A stretch of 33,958 bases of DNA from Tannockella sp964372125. Lineage in GTDB: Bacteria; Bacillota_I; Bacilli_A; Erysipelotrichales; Coprobacillaceae. The notes below the pieces were generated by a model. It saw only the letters and a list, made by a program, of their open reading frames with translations, was not told the DNA's origin and searched no databases. Shown here one piece after another: positions 15,519 to 23,284 of the stretch. A program made the translations under genes and the position numbers. Numbering within the stretch: position 1 is the stretch's first letter; each line of letters opens with the position of its first letter. The DNA is taken from the NCBI GenBank assembly GCA_964372125.1, contig CAYJPL010000021.1, positions 1-33,958 on the forward strand, in the 5' to 3' direction.

Positions 15519-15553
15519 ACCGATTGTAGGGTTAATCCTAAAATCGGTCTTTT
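15519..15553 (+). terminator. Intrinsic terminator after the DUF4250 gene
   Basis: ACCGATT (15519-15525) pairs with AATCGGT (15542-15548), and an inner TAGG/CCTA stem (15527-15530 with 15537-15540) extends it, followed by a short T-run. Confidence 0.8.
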
Positions 15554-15579
15554 AATTTATGCTTTTTATATGGTATACT
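15551..15579 (+). promoter_or_regulatory. Predicted ilvA promoter
   Basis: TTTAAT (15551-15556) and TATACT (15574-15579) are 17 bases apart with an extended -10 TGG (15571-15573). The -35 overlaps the T-run of the preceding terminator. Confidence 0.5.
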
Positions 15580-15603
15580 AGACATTAATAAAGGGGTGGC
15601 GAG

Positions 15604-16806
15604 ATGTTAACAATAAATAATTTTAAAGAAGCAAAAAAAAGGGTAGATGAAGTAATAGAGAATACCGGACTATTGTATAGTGAGGTTTTTTCACAAGAGT
15701 GTCAAAATAATGTATATATAAAGCCAGAAAACTTACAAAGAACAGGTGCATTCAAGTTACGCGGGGCTTACAATAAAATTAAAAAATTGGATAATGATGC
15801 TAGAGCGATGGGGTTAATTGCTTCTTCTGCAGGAAATCATGCACAAGGGGTAGCGTATGCAGCTAAAAAACTAGGTGTGAATGCAACAATCGTTATGCCA
15901 AGTCATACACCAGTTATTAAGGTTGAGGCTACAAAAAGTCATGGTGCAAGTGTAGTATTGCATGGTGAAGTATATGATGATGCTGCAAAAAGAGCATTTG
16001 AATTACAAAAAGAAAATGGATATACATTTGTTCATCCATTTAATGATGAGGATGTAATAGAAGGACAAGGAACCATCGCGTTAGAGATATTGGAAGATCT
16101 AGAATCAGTTGATGTTATTTTAGTACCTATTGGTGGTGGTGGTTTAATTGCTGGTATTGCATGTGCTGCAAAAAGTATCAAACCATCTATTAAGATTATT
16201 GGAGTGGAACCAGAAGGTGCCTCAAGTGCTATTGAAGCATTAAAAAAAGGTGAAAGCTTTCCATTAGATGAAGTTAATACAATTGCCGATGGAACAGCAG
16301 TTCGTCAAATTGGCGATATAACATACAAGTATATTGAAAAATATGTTGATGATATCGTAACAGTAACAGATTATGAATTAATGGAGTCATTTTTATTACT
16401 TGTTGAAAAACATAAATTAGTAGCAGAACCTTCAGGGATTCTAGCGCTTGCAGGATTAAATAAACTTAGTGTAAAAGATAAGAATGTAGTATCTGTTGTA
16501 AGTGGTGGGAATATTGATGTGATGACAATTTCATCAATGATTAATAAGGGACTTATTTCTAGAGGAAGAATATTTACATTTAGTGTGCAGCTTCCAGATA
16601 AACCAGGACAATTACAATTAGTATCTGATGTACTTGCAAGATTACGTGCAAATGTTATTGGGGTTGATCATAACCAGTTTAAAAACTTTGCTCGTTTTTC
16701 AGAAGTTGAACTGCGTGTTACAGTAGAAACAAACGGAAATAAACATATTGATAAAATTATTGATGAGTTTACTAAATTGGGATATAAAATTGAAAAAATA
16801 AATTAA
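15604..16806 (+). CDS. ilvA: Threonine ammonia-lyase (threonine deaminase)
   Basis: 400 residues. This PLP enzyme turns threonine into 2-oxobutanoate and ammonia. The PLP lysine is Lys51 in GAFKLRGAYNKI, and the glycine loop IGGGGLIAGI (about residues 178-187) binds the cofactor phosphate. A single ACT domain closes the protein (FSVQLPDKPGQLQLVSDVLA onward, about residues 325-400), giving the 400-residue form that covers both degradative and biosynthetic enzymes. No other isoleucine gene is next to it, so it could be catabolic (tdcB-like). An AAGGGGTGG site precedes the ATG. Its stop codon is part of a terminator that separates it from the Tad-like operon. Confidence 0.93.
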   Translation: MLTINNFKEAKKRVDEVIENTGLLYSEVFSQECQNNVYIKPENLQRTGAFKLRGAYNKIKKLDNDARAMGLIASSAGNHAQGVAYAAKKLGVNATIVMPSHTPVIKVEATKSHGASVVLHGEVYDDAAKRAFELQKENGYTFVHPFNDEDVIEGQGTIALEILEDLESVDVILVPIGGGGLIAGIACAAKSIKPSIKIIGVEPEGASSAIEALKKGESFPLDEVNTIADGTAVRQIGDITYKYIEKYVDDIVTVTDYELMESFLLLVEKHKLVAEPSGILALAGLNKLSVKDKNVVSVVSGGNIDVMTISSMINKGLISRGRIFTFSVQLPDKPGQLQLVSDVLARLRANVIGVDHNQFKNFARFSEVELRVTVETNGNKHIDKIIDEFTKLGYKIEKIN

Positions 16807-16830
16807 GATAATCTAATGATTATCTTTTTT
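16805..16830 (+). terminator. Terminator between ilvA and the Tad-like operon
   Basis: AAGATAATC (16805-16813) pairs with GATTATCTT (16818-16826) around TAAT and continues into T to 16830. The next ATG is only 15 bases away, so no separate promoter fits behind the hairpin. Confidence 0.88.
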
Positions 16831-16845
16831 GTTTGGAGGAAATAT

Positions 16846-17781
16846 ATGAAAAAATACAGTATATTGTTTGTTATAGTAGTTTTAATAATTACAATATGGA
16901 ACATGAAAACAATAGAAATAGAGTCATCGTATATAAATTTAAAGAATGAAGTATTTACCATAGAGTACGGCGAAACATTACCACTAAATAGCTCCTATTA
17001 TATTAAAAATACGAATATCGATCTTGATACGATACAAGTAATATCTGATGATGATAAGACAAAGAATTATCCTGATATAGGAAATTATACAATCACCTTA
17101 ACAAGTGATAAATATGAAGTAACATGTGTTGTAAAAGTTGAAGATACACTATCTCCTAATGTAGAATATGAAAAGTATTTATATATCGATGGAACTAAGG
17201 CAAGCCAAGACGACATCATCAAACATTTGAAGATAAATGATTTACAAGCATGTACTATTGAATATGATAATTCACTACTAAATGCAGGAAATGAATTAGA
17301 AGTTAAAGTAGTTGATAAATCAAATAACTACAGTTATGTAGCTATTGAAATAGTAGAAAAAAAGGAGGCAGTAGACACAAAACAAAATGAATTGTTACTA
17401 AAAAAAGAAAGTGTCGAAATAAATGATTATAGCAGTGAAAGTAAAAAGGTAACAGAAAATATGGAAGTAATAAATAGTTTGAAATGGTATAACGAAGTAA
17501 CAGATGAATATTATTATGGAAATAAGAATATAGAATATGGATTTAATGTCGAAAATGAAGTTTATGGTGGACTTGTTTTAGTCAATAACCCAAACGAAAT
17601 AGTTTTTGAAGGTTATCAGTTTATTGGAGGATTACAGTATGTAAATACAAATCAATTTAAAATGAGCTATATTGATGAGAGCGGACGGCAAATAGATTTA
17701 GGGTTGTTAGATATCATAATTCCTAAAAGTAGTGATGGTAGTGATATATATGATTTTTATGAAAGTAGGGATGAAAGTTGA
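16846..17781 (+). CDS. First gene of Tad-like operon: anchored Ig-like protein
   Basis: 311 residues from the ATG at 16846 (TTGGAGGAAA site); a longer frame from 16816 begins inside the terminator. One N-terminal hydrophobic helix (about residues 4-19) is followed by two Ig-like modules. The segment GNYTITLTSDKYEVTCVVKVEDTLSPN ends the first, and GNELEVKVVDKSNNYSY is typical of the DUF5011-like fold. The remainder is acidic and unrecognised. It is probably an extracellular, membrane-tethered component. Its stop codon overlaps the TTG start of the next gene (TTGA), which indicates translational coupling. The same domain type recurs in the genes at 17778 and 22887, arguing for a shared structural role. 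I do not recognise the protein. Confidence 0.7.
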   Translation: MKKYSILFVIVVLIITIWNMKTIEIESSYINLKNEVFTIEYGETLPLNSSYYIKNTNIDLDTIQVISDDDKTKNYPDIGNYTITLTSDKYEVTCVVKVEDTLSPNVEYEKYLYIDGTKASQDDIIKHLKINDLQACTIEYDNSLLNAGNELEVKVVDKSNNYSYVAIEIVEKKEAVDTKQNELLLKKESVEINDYSSESKKVTENMEVINSLKWYNEVTDEYYYGNKNIEYGFNVENEVYGGLVLVNNPNEIVFEGYQFIGGLQYVNTNQFKMSYIDESGRQIDLGLLDIIIPKSSDGSDIYDFYESRDES

Positions 17782-19604
17782 AGAAAATATTTATTGTAGT
17801 GTTTACAACACTATTTTTTTTATTGGCAACAAATGTATTAGCCGGGGGTGGTTTTAGTGATAAAAAGTTACAAATCACGTATCGTATTGATGAAATTACA
17901 ATGGATGAAAATACAATTGAGATTTATGGGTGGGCATATGATTTTGATGGAAACGTGGATTATATAAGCAAAGGTGAGGGTAGTAAGCAGCATAACTACC
18001 AGTTGTATATAAACGGAAATGCATATCAAGATATTGGCGACTATCACATTGACCATACATACTTGAATTCGGTTATTGGTATAACACCTACAAAATTTCA
18101 AAATGTAGGATTTCACTTTAGTATAGAAATTGATAAAATAATTGATTCTAAAAAAACTGATTTTTCAGTATTTTTAAAGTTGAATCATGATAATCTAGGA
18201 ACTCATACAATTGCGCTATCTTATCTAACTACAGTAGAGTCAATAAAAACTAAAAATCATACTTTGTCTATGAATACTGACAAAAATCCAGTTTCTATTT
18301 ATACGACAAGTGATAGGCTATACGTTCGAAATGAACCAAGAAAGTCTTCGCCAATTATCAAAGGTGTAAGTGGAAAAGATTTATACTTTAGTCCAGGTGA
18401 TATCTATTCGATTGAATCAGGCACTATGACCGGAAAAATCGCTTACGATAATGAAACAAAATCATATTGGTATCAAATAAGATATAAAGAGAGTTATCAA
18501 GATGGAAATAGAATGAGGGTAAAAGCTGATAAAGATGGAAAGCTTGCATGGATATGTGATAGTCATGTTGTCTATGCAGGAACACCATTGTTACTAACGA
18601 TAGAGAGTAATAATTATCAAGTTGAGTATATTGCAAGTGAGGCAAGCAATGTTCCGGACACACAGTACAAACAATATGATATCGATCTTGAATTATCTTC
18701 AAAAATACCAAATAAAGAAGGCTATCAATTTAATCATTGGATTACAAGTGAAAATGAAATATATGAACCATCATCAATTTATAAGGAAAATATTTCTATG
18801 GTATTGTATGCAAGCTGGATAAATGAATACCCTGTTATCGAGGGTCCAATCTTAGAAGAAGCTAACACAACAAGTACTATAGCTCCTTTTTTAGAAGATG
18901 ATAAAATTATTATTCAACAAGATGATAAATTTAATATATTGGAATATATAAAAGTCAATGATGTTGAAGACGGTGATATCACTAATAAAGCATACATTGA
19001 AAAAAGTAATTTACATGAAAATGAAGATAATGAACTTGTTCAAAGTGGAGAATATATAGTTACAGTTGCTTGCATAGATAGTGGTGGAAACATTGCTTAC
19101 AGGGACTTTAATATAGTGGTTAATGCTCCTCCAATTTTATCAACCGTTGATAGATATTACTTGGCCGGATGGAATGTTGATTCATCAAACCTTCTCCAAA
19201 AGGCCACGAGTGTTGACAAAGAAGATGGAGATATCAAAAAAAATATTGTAATAGAAAAGATTATCTATCCTAGTAATGTAGTTGAATTTCCAACAGTTTT
19301 TGAAACTTATAGTATTAAAAATGATTATACTAGTTCTAAAATCATATATTCAGTCAGTGATAATCATGGTATGAAAGTATATAGTGAATCATATTTACAT
19401 GTGTATAACGACAAGGGCATAAGTAACCTTTTATCAATACGATTTATTAATAGTGATTACATAGATACTATAGATAAGGATAGTTATTGGAGTGGTGATG
19501 ATGCAATGAATGAATTGTCGACATCATTTTCTAGAACAAAACCACTATACGAATATTATGTTGATACAAGTCAATTAGGTAGAAAATATGAAATCAGTAA
19601 TTAA
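17778..19604 (+). CDS. Large secreted multidomain protein (SH3-like, InlB-B-like, DUF5011-like)
   Basis: 608 residues starting at a TTG that overlaps the previous stop codon; AGGG lies upstream. A classical signal peptide (about residues 1-22, ending in NVLA) is present. Next comes a beta-rich domain (about 28-155), then a bacterial SH3-like part (SDRLYVRNEPRKSSPI onward, about 175-260) with a WYQIRYKES motif. A repeat like the InlB B-repeat follows (EGYQFNHWITSENEIYEPSS to YASWI, about 310-352), then two Ig-like DUF5011-type domains with the V-x-x-x-D-G-D-I hallmarks (DVEDGDITNK and SVDKEDGDIKKN). No LPXTG, lipobox or C-terminal helix is seen. It may bind the wall through the SH3-like part or serve as an adhesin or tip protein of the machine encoded behind it. 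That role is inference from context. Confidence 0.78.
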   Translation: MKKIFIVVFTTLFFLLATNVLAGGGFSDKKLQITYRIDEITMDENTIEIYGWAYDFDGNVDYISKGEGSKQHNYQLYINGNAYQDIGDYHIDHTYLNSVIGITPTKFQNVGFHFSIEIDKIIDSKKTDFSVFLKLNHDNLGTHTIALSYLTTVESIKTKNHTLSMNTDKNPVSIYTTSDRLYVRNEPRKSSPIIKGVSGKDLYFSPGDIYSIESGTMTGKIAYDNETKSYWYQIRYKESYQDGNRMRVKADKDGKLAWICDSHVVYAGTPLLLTIESNNYQVEYIASEASNVPDTQYKQYDIDLELSSKIPNKEGYQFNHWITSENEIYEPSSIYKENISMVLYASWINEYPVIEGPILEEANTTSTIAPFLEDDKIIIQQDDKFNILEYIKVNDVEDGDITNKAYIEKSNLHENEDNELVQSGEYIVTVACIDSGGNIAYRDFNIVVNAPPILSTVDRYYLAGWNVDSSNLLQKATSVDKEDGDIKKNIVIEKIIYPSNVVEFPTVFETYSIKNDYTSSKIIYSVSDNHGMKVYSESYLHVYNDKGISNLLSIRFINSDYIDTIDKDSYWSGDDAMNELSTSFSRTKPLYEYYVDTSQLGRKYEISN

Positions 19605-19992
19605 AGGAGCGATTATGCTTAGTATTACATTACTAGTAATACTAATAATGATGTATGTAACCACAAAATCACTATTACAGGGGGAGGTGGACAGAGCAAC
19701 AAATAATGCAATTTATCAAACGATGAAGATATTGGAAGATGAACGTTATCCAATAATAAGTAACGAAGAATTAATATCAGAATTTAAAAATAATTTATTT
19801 ATAATGATACAAAGTGATAGCGCGATGATAGTACGGGTATATGGAATAGACTATGAAAAAGGTTTTTTAGATGTAGAGGTAATCTTACAGTATAAACATG
19901 CGCTAGGATTTGTTGAAGAAGTTAAATCTCGTAGAAGTATGATAATAGAAGCAACAAAGAAAGATGAGGTTAATTATGAAAGCATTTATTGA
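19588..19992 (+). CDS. TadE/pseudopilin-like membrane protein
   Basis: 134 residues; the ATG lies 17 bases inside the preceding gene. A short basic head and one helix (about residues 8-27) are followed by an amphipathic stretch (GEVDRATNNAIYQTMKILED) and a beta-rich end. This is the layout of TadE/TadF-like minor pilins: helix anchor, then a soluble domain outside the membrane. No clear type III prepilin cleavage site is visible, so the call rests on architecture and on the ATPase and platform genes next door. It overlaps the following small gene. Confidence 0.55.
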   Translation: MKSVIKGAIMLSITLLVILIMMYVTTKSLLQGEVDRATNNAIYQTMKILEDERYPIISNEELISEFKNNLFIMIQSDSAMIVRVYGIDYEKGFLDVEVILQYKHALGFVEEVKSRRSMIIEATKKDEVNYESIY

Positions 19993-20155
19993 AGAGTATG
20001 GAGCAACATGTGTGGTAGTTCTAGTAGTGTTAGTATTAATTACATTAGTTACAGTTTTAAAAGAGCCACTCCAAGGATATTATGAACAGATACTTGAGAA
20101 TTTTTTTCAACAGTCAAACATTGATACATCATTCATTGTGAAGACAAAATTATGA
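19976..20155 (+). CDS. Small IEEYG-motif membrane protein (Flp-pilin-like)
   Basis: 59 residues from the ATG at 19976, with GATGAGG upstream; an in-frame ATG at 19964 would add four residues. It begins MKAFIEEYGATCVVVLVVLV: a short head, an acidic-aromatic pair (Glu7-Tyr8), then a strongly hydrophobic helix and a polar tail. An E-Y pair directly before the helix is the hallmark of Flp/Tad prepilins (G-x4-E-Y), but the glycine usually found before the cleavage point is missing here. Three more genes in the operon begin the same way. It overlaps the ATPase start (ATGA). It is likely a pilin or pilus-associated subunit, by inference. Confidence 0.6.
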   Translation: MKAFIEEYGATCVVVLVVLVLITLVTVLKEPLQGYYEQILENFFQQSNIDTSFIVKTKL

Positions 20156-21180
20156 AATACTTTACTATTCATGATAGTGATTTTGGAGATTTAGAGCAGT
20201 ATGTGATTGATGAAAATGTAACAGATATAAATTGGAATGGAAAAGCTTTGTGGATTGATGACTTAGTTAAGGGAAGATTTTGTAGCAAAGTAATCTTGCA
20301 AAATCAATTCGTATCAGTATTGAGTCAAAAAATATCGAATTCTGTAAATGAAAATTTTAATAAATACTACCCTTTGCTTGAAGCAGAGACAAATAAACTA
20401 AGGATTTCTATTGTACATGATGCAGTTACGAACACAGGATATTCTCTTTCAATACGTAAAACACCACCAATTCGAAGAATTACTAAACAAAGTATCTACA
20501 AAGGGTATTGTCATCCACTACTAGATAAATTCATGCAAGCTTGTATAAAAGCAAAGCTGTCAGTTATCGTAAGTGGAACTCCTGGAACCGGTAAAACAGA
20601 GTATGTAAAATACTTGAGTCAGTTTATAAAAGAACATCATCGTGTAATTACAATTGAAGATAATCTTGAACTACGATTTTCAACTATTAATCCATACCAT
20701 GATTGTGTAGAGTTTAAAGTTGATGAAAACTTTAATTATGAACAAGCAATAAAAACATCACTTAGACAAAGGCCGGATTGGATTATATTAAGTGAAGCAA
20801 GGAGTAGAGAAGTTGAGTTTTTACTTGAGAGTACAACAATTGGAACAGGATGTATTACTACAATTCATGCAGCCAATACAAAAAGCATACCAGATAGAAT
20901 TATCTCGATGTTAGGACGTATGCGATCAGGTGATAAGAATGTAATTTTTGAGGCATTTGATATCGGTGTGTTAATAACTAGAAGAATTTTTGATGATAAA
21001 ATTGAGCGCTTTATTGATGAGGTATGTATTTATGATCGACATCTTGGAAAAAATAATATGTTTTTAATATACAAGCAGGGAAAATTTCTTCATAAAACAT
21101 TGCCAGCAAATTTCATTAAAAAATTCCAACAACACAATGTAGATAATCCATTACTTGGGGGAGAAAATAATGAAAAATAA
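20152..21180 (+). CDS. TadA/VirB11-like secretion ATPase
   Basis: 342 residues. Walker A is SGTPGTGKTEY (residues 141-151), the Asp-box segment is ITIEDNLELRF, Walker B is PDWIILSEAR with Glu215, and the His box is TTIHAAN with His239. These are the four marks of the GspE/TadA/VirB11 superfamily, and the order and spacing are most like TadA/CpaF. Such hexameric ATPases drive pilin assembly or retraction from the cytoplasmic side. The N-terminal domain before Walker A is only about 135 residues, shorter than in typical TadA/CpaF, and lacks an obvious extra N1 segment. The gene lies directly between pilin-like genes and the platform gene, overlapping both neighbours. Confidence 0.92.
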   Translation: MKYFTIHDSDFGDLEQYVIDENVTDINWNGKALWIDDLVKGRFCSKVILQNQFVSVLSQKISNSVNENFNKYYPLLEAETNKLRISIVHDAVTNTGYSLSIRKTPPIRRITKQSIYKGYCHPLLDKFMQACIKAKLSVIVSGTPGTGKTEYVKYLSQFIKEHHRVITIEDNLELRFSTINPYHDCVEFKVDENFNYEQAIKTSLRQRPDWIILSEARSREVEFLLESTTIGTGCITTIHAANTKSIPDRIISMLGRMRSGDKNVIFEAFDIGVLITRRIFDDKIERFIDEVCIYDRHLGKNNMFLIYKQGKFLHKTLPANFIKKFQQHNVDNPLLGGENNEK

Positions 21181-22630
21181 ATACTTATACCAACTTGTAT
21201 TAAAAGAAGCAGATAGTTTAAAAACTAAATATACATTTAAACAATACATGATACAAAATATCATCTATTGTTTAATGATGATACTAGCAAGTACATATTT
21301 TAAATTACCTTTAATATGCATAGGGGTACTATTATTAATAGTTGTTATTTTAGTACCATTCATTATCATTAAACAACTACAATACAATTATAACAATCAT
21401 CGATTTGAAATAGTATCAGGTTATATAGTACAGCTTTTATTTGCATTCAAAATGAAACCAAAAATATTAGATTGTTTGAAAGTGGTAAGTAGTTTGGTTG
21501 ATAAAACTATGCAACAACTCATAAATGAAGCAACTGAAATTATTGAAGAAGATAAGACTGGTAGTGGGTATCAAGATGCTTTTTCATTGATTGAAGAAAA
21601 GTATCCATGTAATAAGGTAAAAGCATTACATATGTTTTTGATATCTGTAGAAAACCGTGGAGGAAAATATCAAGAAACTTTAGATATACTCCTTAATGAT
21701 ATTCATGACTATATTAAAAATGTTTATGTTTATCAAAAAGAACTAAAGGATATAAAAACAAAAGTTATTTTATCCATTGGTTTAAGTGTGATAATCGCAG
21801 GAACAATGATGTTAATGGTGCCGTCTAATTTAATAGTGATTCATGAAAATATATTATATATCGTTGCAACTACAGCTTTTTTTGTATGTATAATTATTCT
21901 ATTCTTATACATCCAGACTAGATTTAGTCCAGATTGGTTACAAGTAGATAGTATTGATGATGAAGATGAGTTGTATAAGTTGATAAATAAGCAAAAGAAA
22001 AAAGAATATGCATCAAATTATCCGAAATTTATCTTATATGTGATCTCTGCAATAATAACCATAATAGGGGTATTATTTGGGCAAATTCATTTATTATTGT
22101 TAGGGATTATATTGTGTATTTGGTTATACTTCAAAGATGTCATTATCGAAAAGATGAATGCACGTAGGATACAAAGGAGTATCATAATATCATTTCCAAT
22201 ATGGATACGTGATATTTCCTTGGAAATACAAAGCAGTGTGGTTCCACTTGCGATAAAAAATTCTATCGAAACAGCTCCGTTAGTATTGAAATCTGAAATA
22301 ACACATTTATCAAATCAAATTGAAACATACCCAACAAGTATTGGACCATACGAAGATTTTCTATCATTTTATAAAATACCTGGAGTTATTAACGCTATGA
22401 AGATGTTATACACTGTTAAAAACTTAGATACAAATGATCAAATATTACAAATACAAAGTTTAATACATCAAAATCAAGAGTTATTAATAAAATCTCAGCA
22501 ACTATCAAGAGAAAATAAACTTGCGGGATTAGGTTTGTTTGTAGCAGTACCTATGCTTCTTGCAACAGGGAAATTAGTTGTAGACTTAATATTATTAATT
22601 AAAGAGTTTTTTTCAATAAGCGGAGGATAA
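21170..22630 (+). CDS. Fused TadB/TadC-like platform protein
   Basis: 486 residues from the ATG at 21170, which has GGGGGAG upstream and overlaps the ATPase gene by 11 bases. Two hydrophobic hairpins open the protein (about 30-72), followed by a T2SSF-like cytoplasmic helical domain (about 85-190, with the SVENRGGKYQETLDILLNDI segment) and two helices. After a charged linker and two more helices, a second T2SSF-like domain follows (SFPIWIRDISLEIQSSVVPL onward) and a final helix. In ordinary Tad loci TadB and TadC are two proteins of about 300 residues; here both halves are in one chain, reduced in size. It should form the inner-membrane platform on which the ATPase acts. It is followed one base later by the next small gene. 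Confidence 0.85.
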   Translation: MKNKYLYQLVLKEADSLKTKYTFKQYMIQNIIYCLMMILASTYFKLPLICIGVLLLIVVILVPFIIIKQLQYNYNNHRFEIVSGYIVQLLFAFKMKPKILDCLKVVSSLVDKTMQQLINEATEIIEEDKTGSGYQDAFSLIEEKYPCNKVKALHMFLISVENRGGKYQETLDILLNDIHDYIKNVYVYQKELKDIKTKVILSIGLSVIIAGTMMLMVPSNLIVIHENILYIVATTAFFVCIIILFLYIQTRFSPDWLQVDSIDDEDELYKLINKQKKKEYASNYPKFILYVISAIITIIGVLFGQIHLLLLGIILCIWLYFKDVIIEKMNARRIQRSIIISFPIWIRDISLEIQSSVVPLAIKNSIETAPLVLKSEITHLSNQIETYPTSIGPYEDFLSFYKIPGVINAMKMLYTVKNLDTNDQILQIQSLIHQNQELLIKSQQLSRENKLAGLGLFVAVPMLLATGKLVVDLILLIKEFFSISGG

Positions 22631-22631
22631 A

Positions 22632-22739
22632 ATGAAAGTGATTATAGAAGAGTTTGGAGAATGTATAATTGTTATGCTTCTTGGGCTTAGCATAATTGTG
22701 CCATTAGCATATTATTTACAAATATATATTAGGAGGTAA
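22632..22739 (+). CDS. 35-residue IEEFG-motif membrane peptide
   Basis: Starts one base after the platform gene, with GCGGAGG upstream. It begins MKVIIEEFGECIIVMLLGLS: the same head, Glu6-Glu7-Phe8-Gly9 motif and following helix as the 59-residue protein at 19976. After the helix only a short YLQIYIRR tail remains. The two final Arg codons (AGGAGG, 22731-22736) also serve as the ribosome binding site of the next gene, a sign of real coupling. It is probably a small subunit or assembly peptide of the Tad-like machine. It is not similar to any peptide I recognise. Confidence 0.65.
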   Translation: MKVIIEEFGECIIVMLLGLSIIVPLAYYLQIYIRR

Positions 22740-22742
22740 ACT

Positions 22743-22886
22743 ATGAATTTATTAATTGAAGAATATGGAGAAACAATACTACAACTTATTGGAGTTTTAG
22801 CGTATTTGTATACTATAAAAGTATTTCTACAAACAATAGGTAGTTTTCTTCTTAAAATATATATAGTCTCATTAGTAGGCAATTAA
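22743..22886 (+). CDS. 47-residue IEEYG-motif membrane peptide
   Basis: The AGGAGG that ends the preceding gene gives this ATG an excellent start signal 6 bases downstream. The sequence begins MNLLIEEYGETILQLIGVLA, repeating the motif of its neighbours with Glu6-Glu7-Tyr8-Gly9, and continues through one or two hydrophobic segments to a short VSLVGN end. The next gene begins at the very next base after the stop codon. As with the other short member, position and shared head suggest a pilin-like or accessory subunit; the function is not known. Confidence 0.65.
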   Translation: MNLLIEEYGETILQLIGVLAYLYTIKVFLQTIGSFLLKIYIVSLVGN

Positions 22887-23276
22887 ATGAAGTTATTTTT
22901 TAAAGAGTATAGTAGTAGTATTCTAGTATTTATAATAACTCCATTATTTTTTATATTGTTGAGTCAGGTGGTAAATACCGTTTCCAAAAGAATTGAGAAT
23001 CCTGATGAGTTAACATTGGTAGATATTGAGTGGATAAAAAAACGTGAAAAGCCGTTACTGCAAGTACAAAGTGCACTTGTTGCAAAAGGGAGTGAATTTG
23101 ATTATAGAAAGTATATCATCCATGCTAGTAGTCAAGAAGGAGAAGATTTAATGAATGAAGTGTATACGCTAGATGAGGTAAATACAAGTATTATAGGTGG
23201 ACATACAATTACATACATTGTAAGTGATAAATTTGGTATTGAGACTAGAGTACAAGTGAGTTTTATCGTTGAATAG
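22887..23276 (+). CDS. Membrane protein joining KEYS-type head to Ig-like domain
   Basis: 129 residues. It begins MKLFFKEYSSSILVFIITPL, a variant of the IEEYG head (Lys6-Glu7-Tyr8-Ser9) followed by one helix (about residues 11-31). Residues 55-129 form a small beta-rich domain ending GGHTITYIVSDKFGIETRVQ, the pattern of the DUF5011/Ig-like modules in the large proteins at 16846 and 17778. It therefore links the two recurrent building blocks of this operon in one chain, with the Ig-like part expected outside the membrane. No own ribosome binding site is obvious, so it probably depends on translation of the preceding gene. Confidence 0.65.
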   Translation: MKLFFKEYSSSILVFIITPLFFILLSQVVNTVSKRIENPDELTLVDIEWIKKREKPLLQVQSALVAKGSEFDYRKYIIHASSQEGEDLMNEVYTLDEVNTSIIGGHTITYIVSDKFGIETRVQVSFIVE

Positions 23277-23284
23277 GAGGAGTT

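Noticed and set aside
18622..18822. 66-residue + strand frame inside the 608-residue secreted protein gene
   Set aside because: It is out of frame with a well supported gene and has no start signal of its own.
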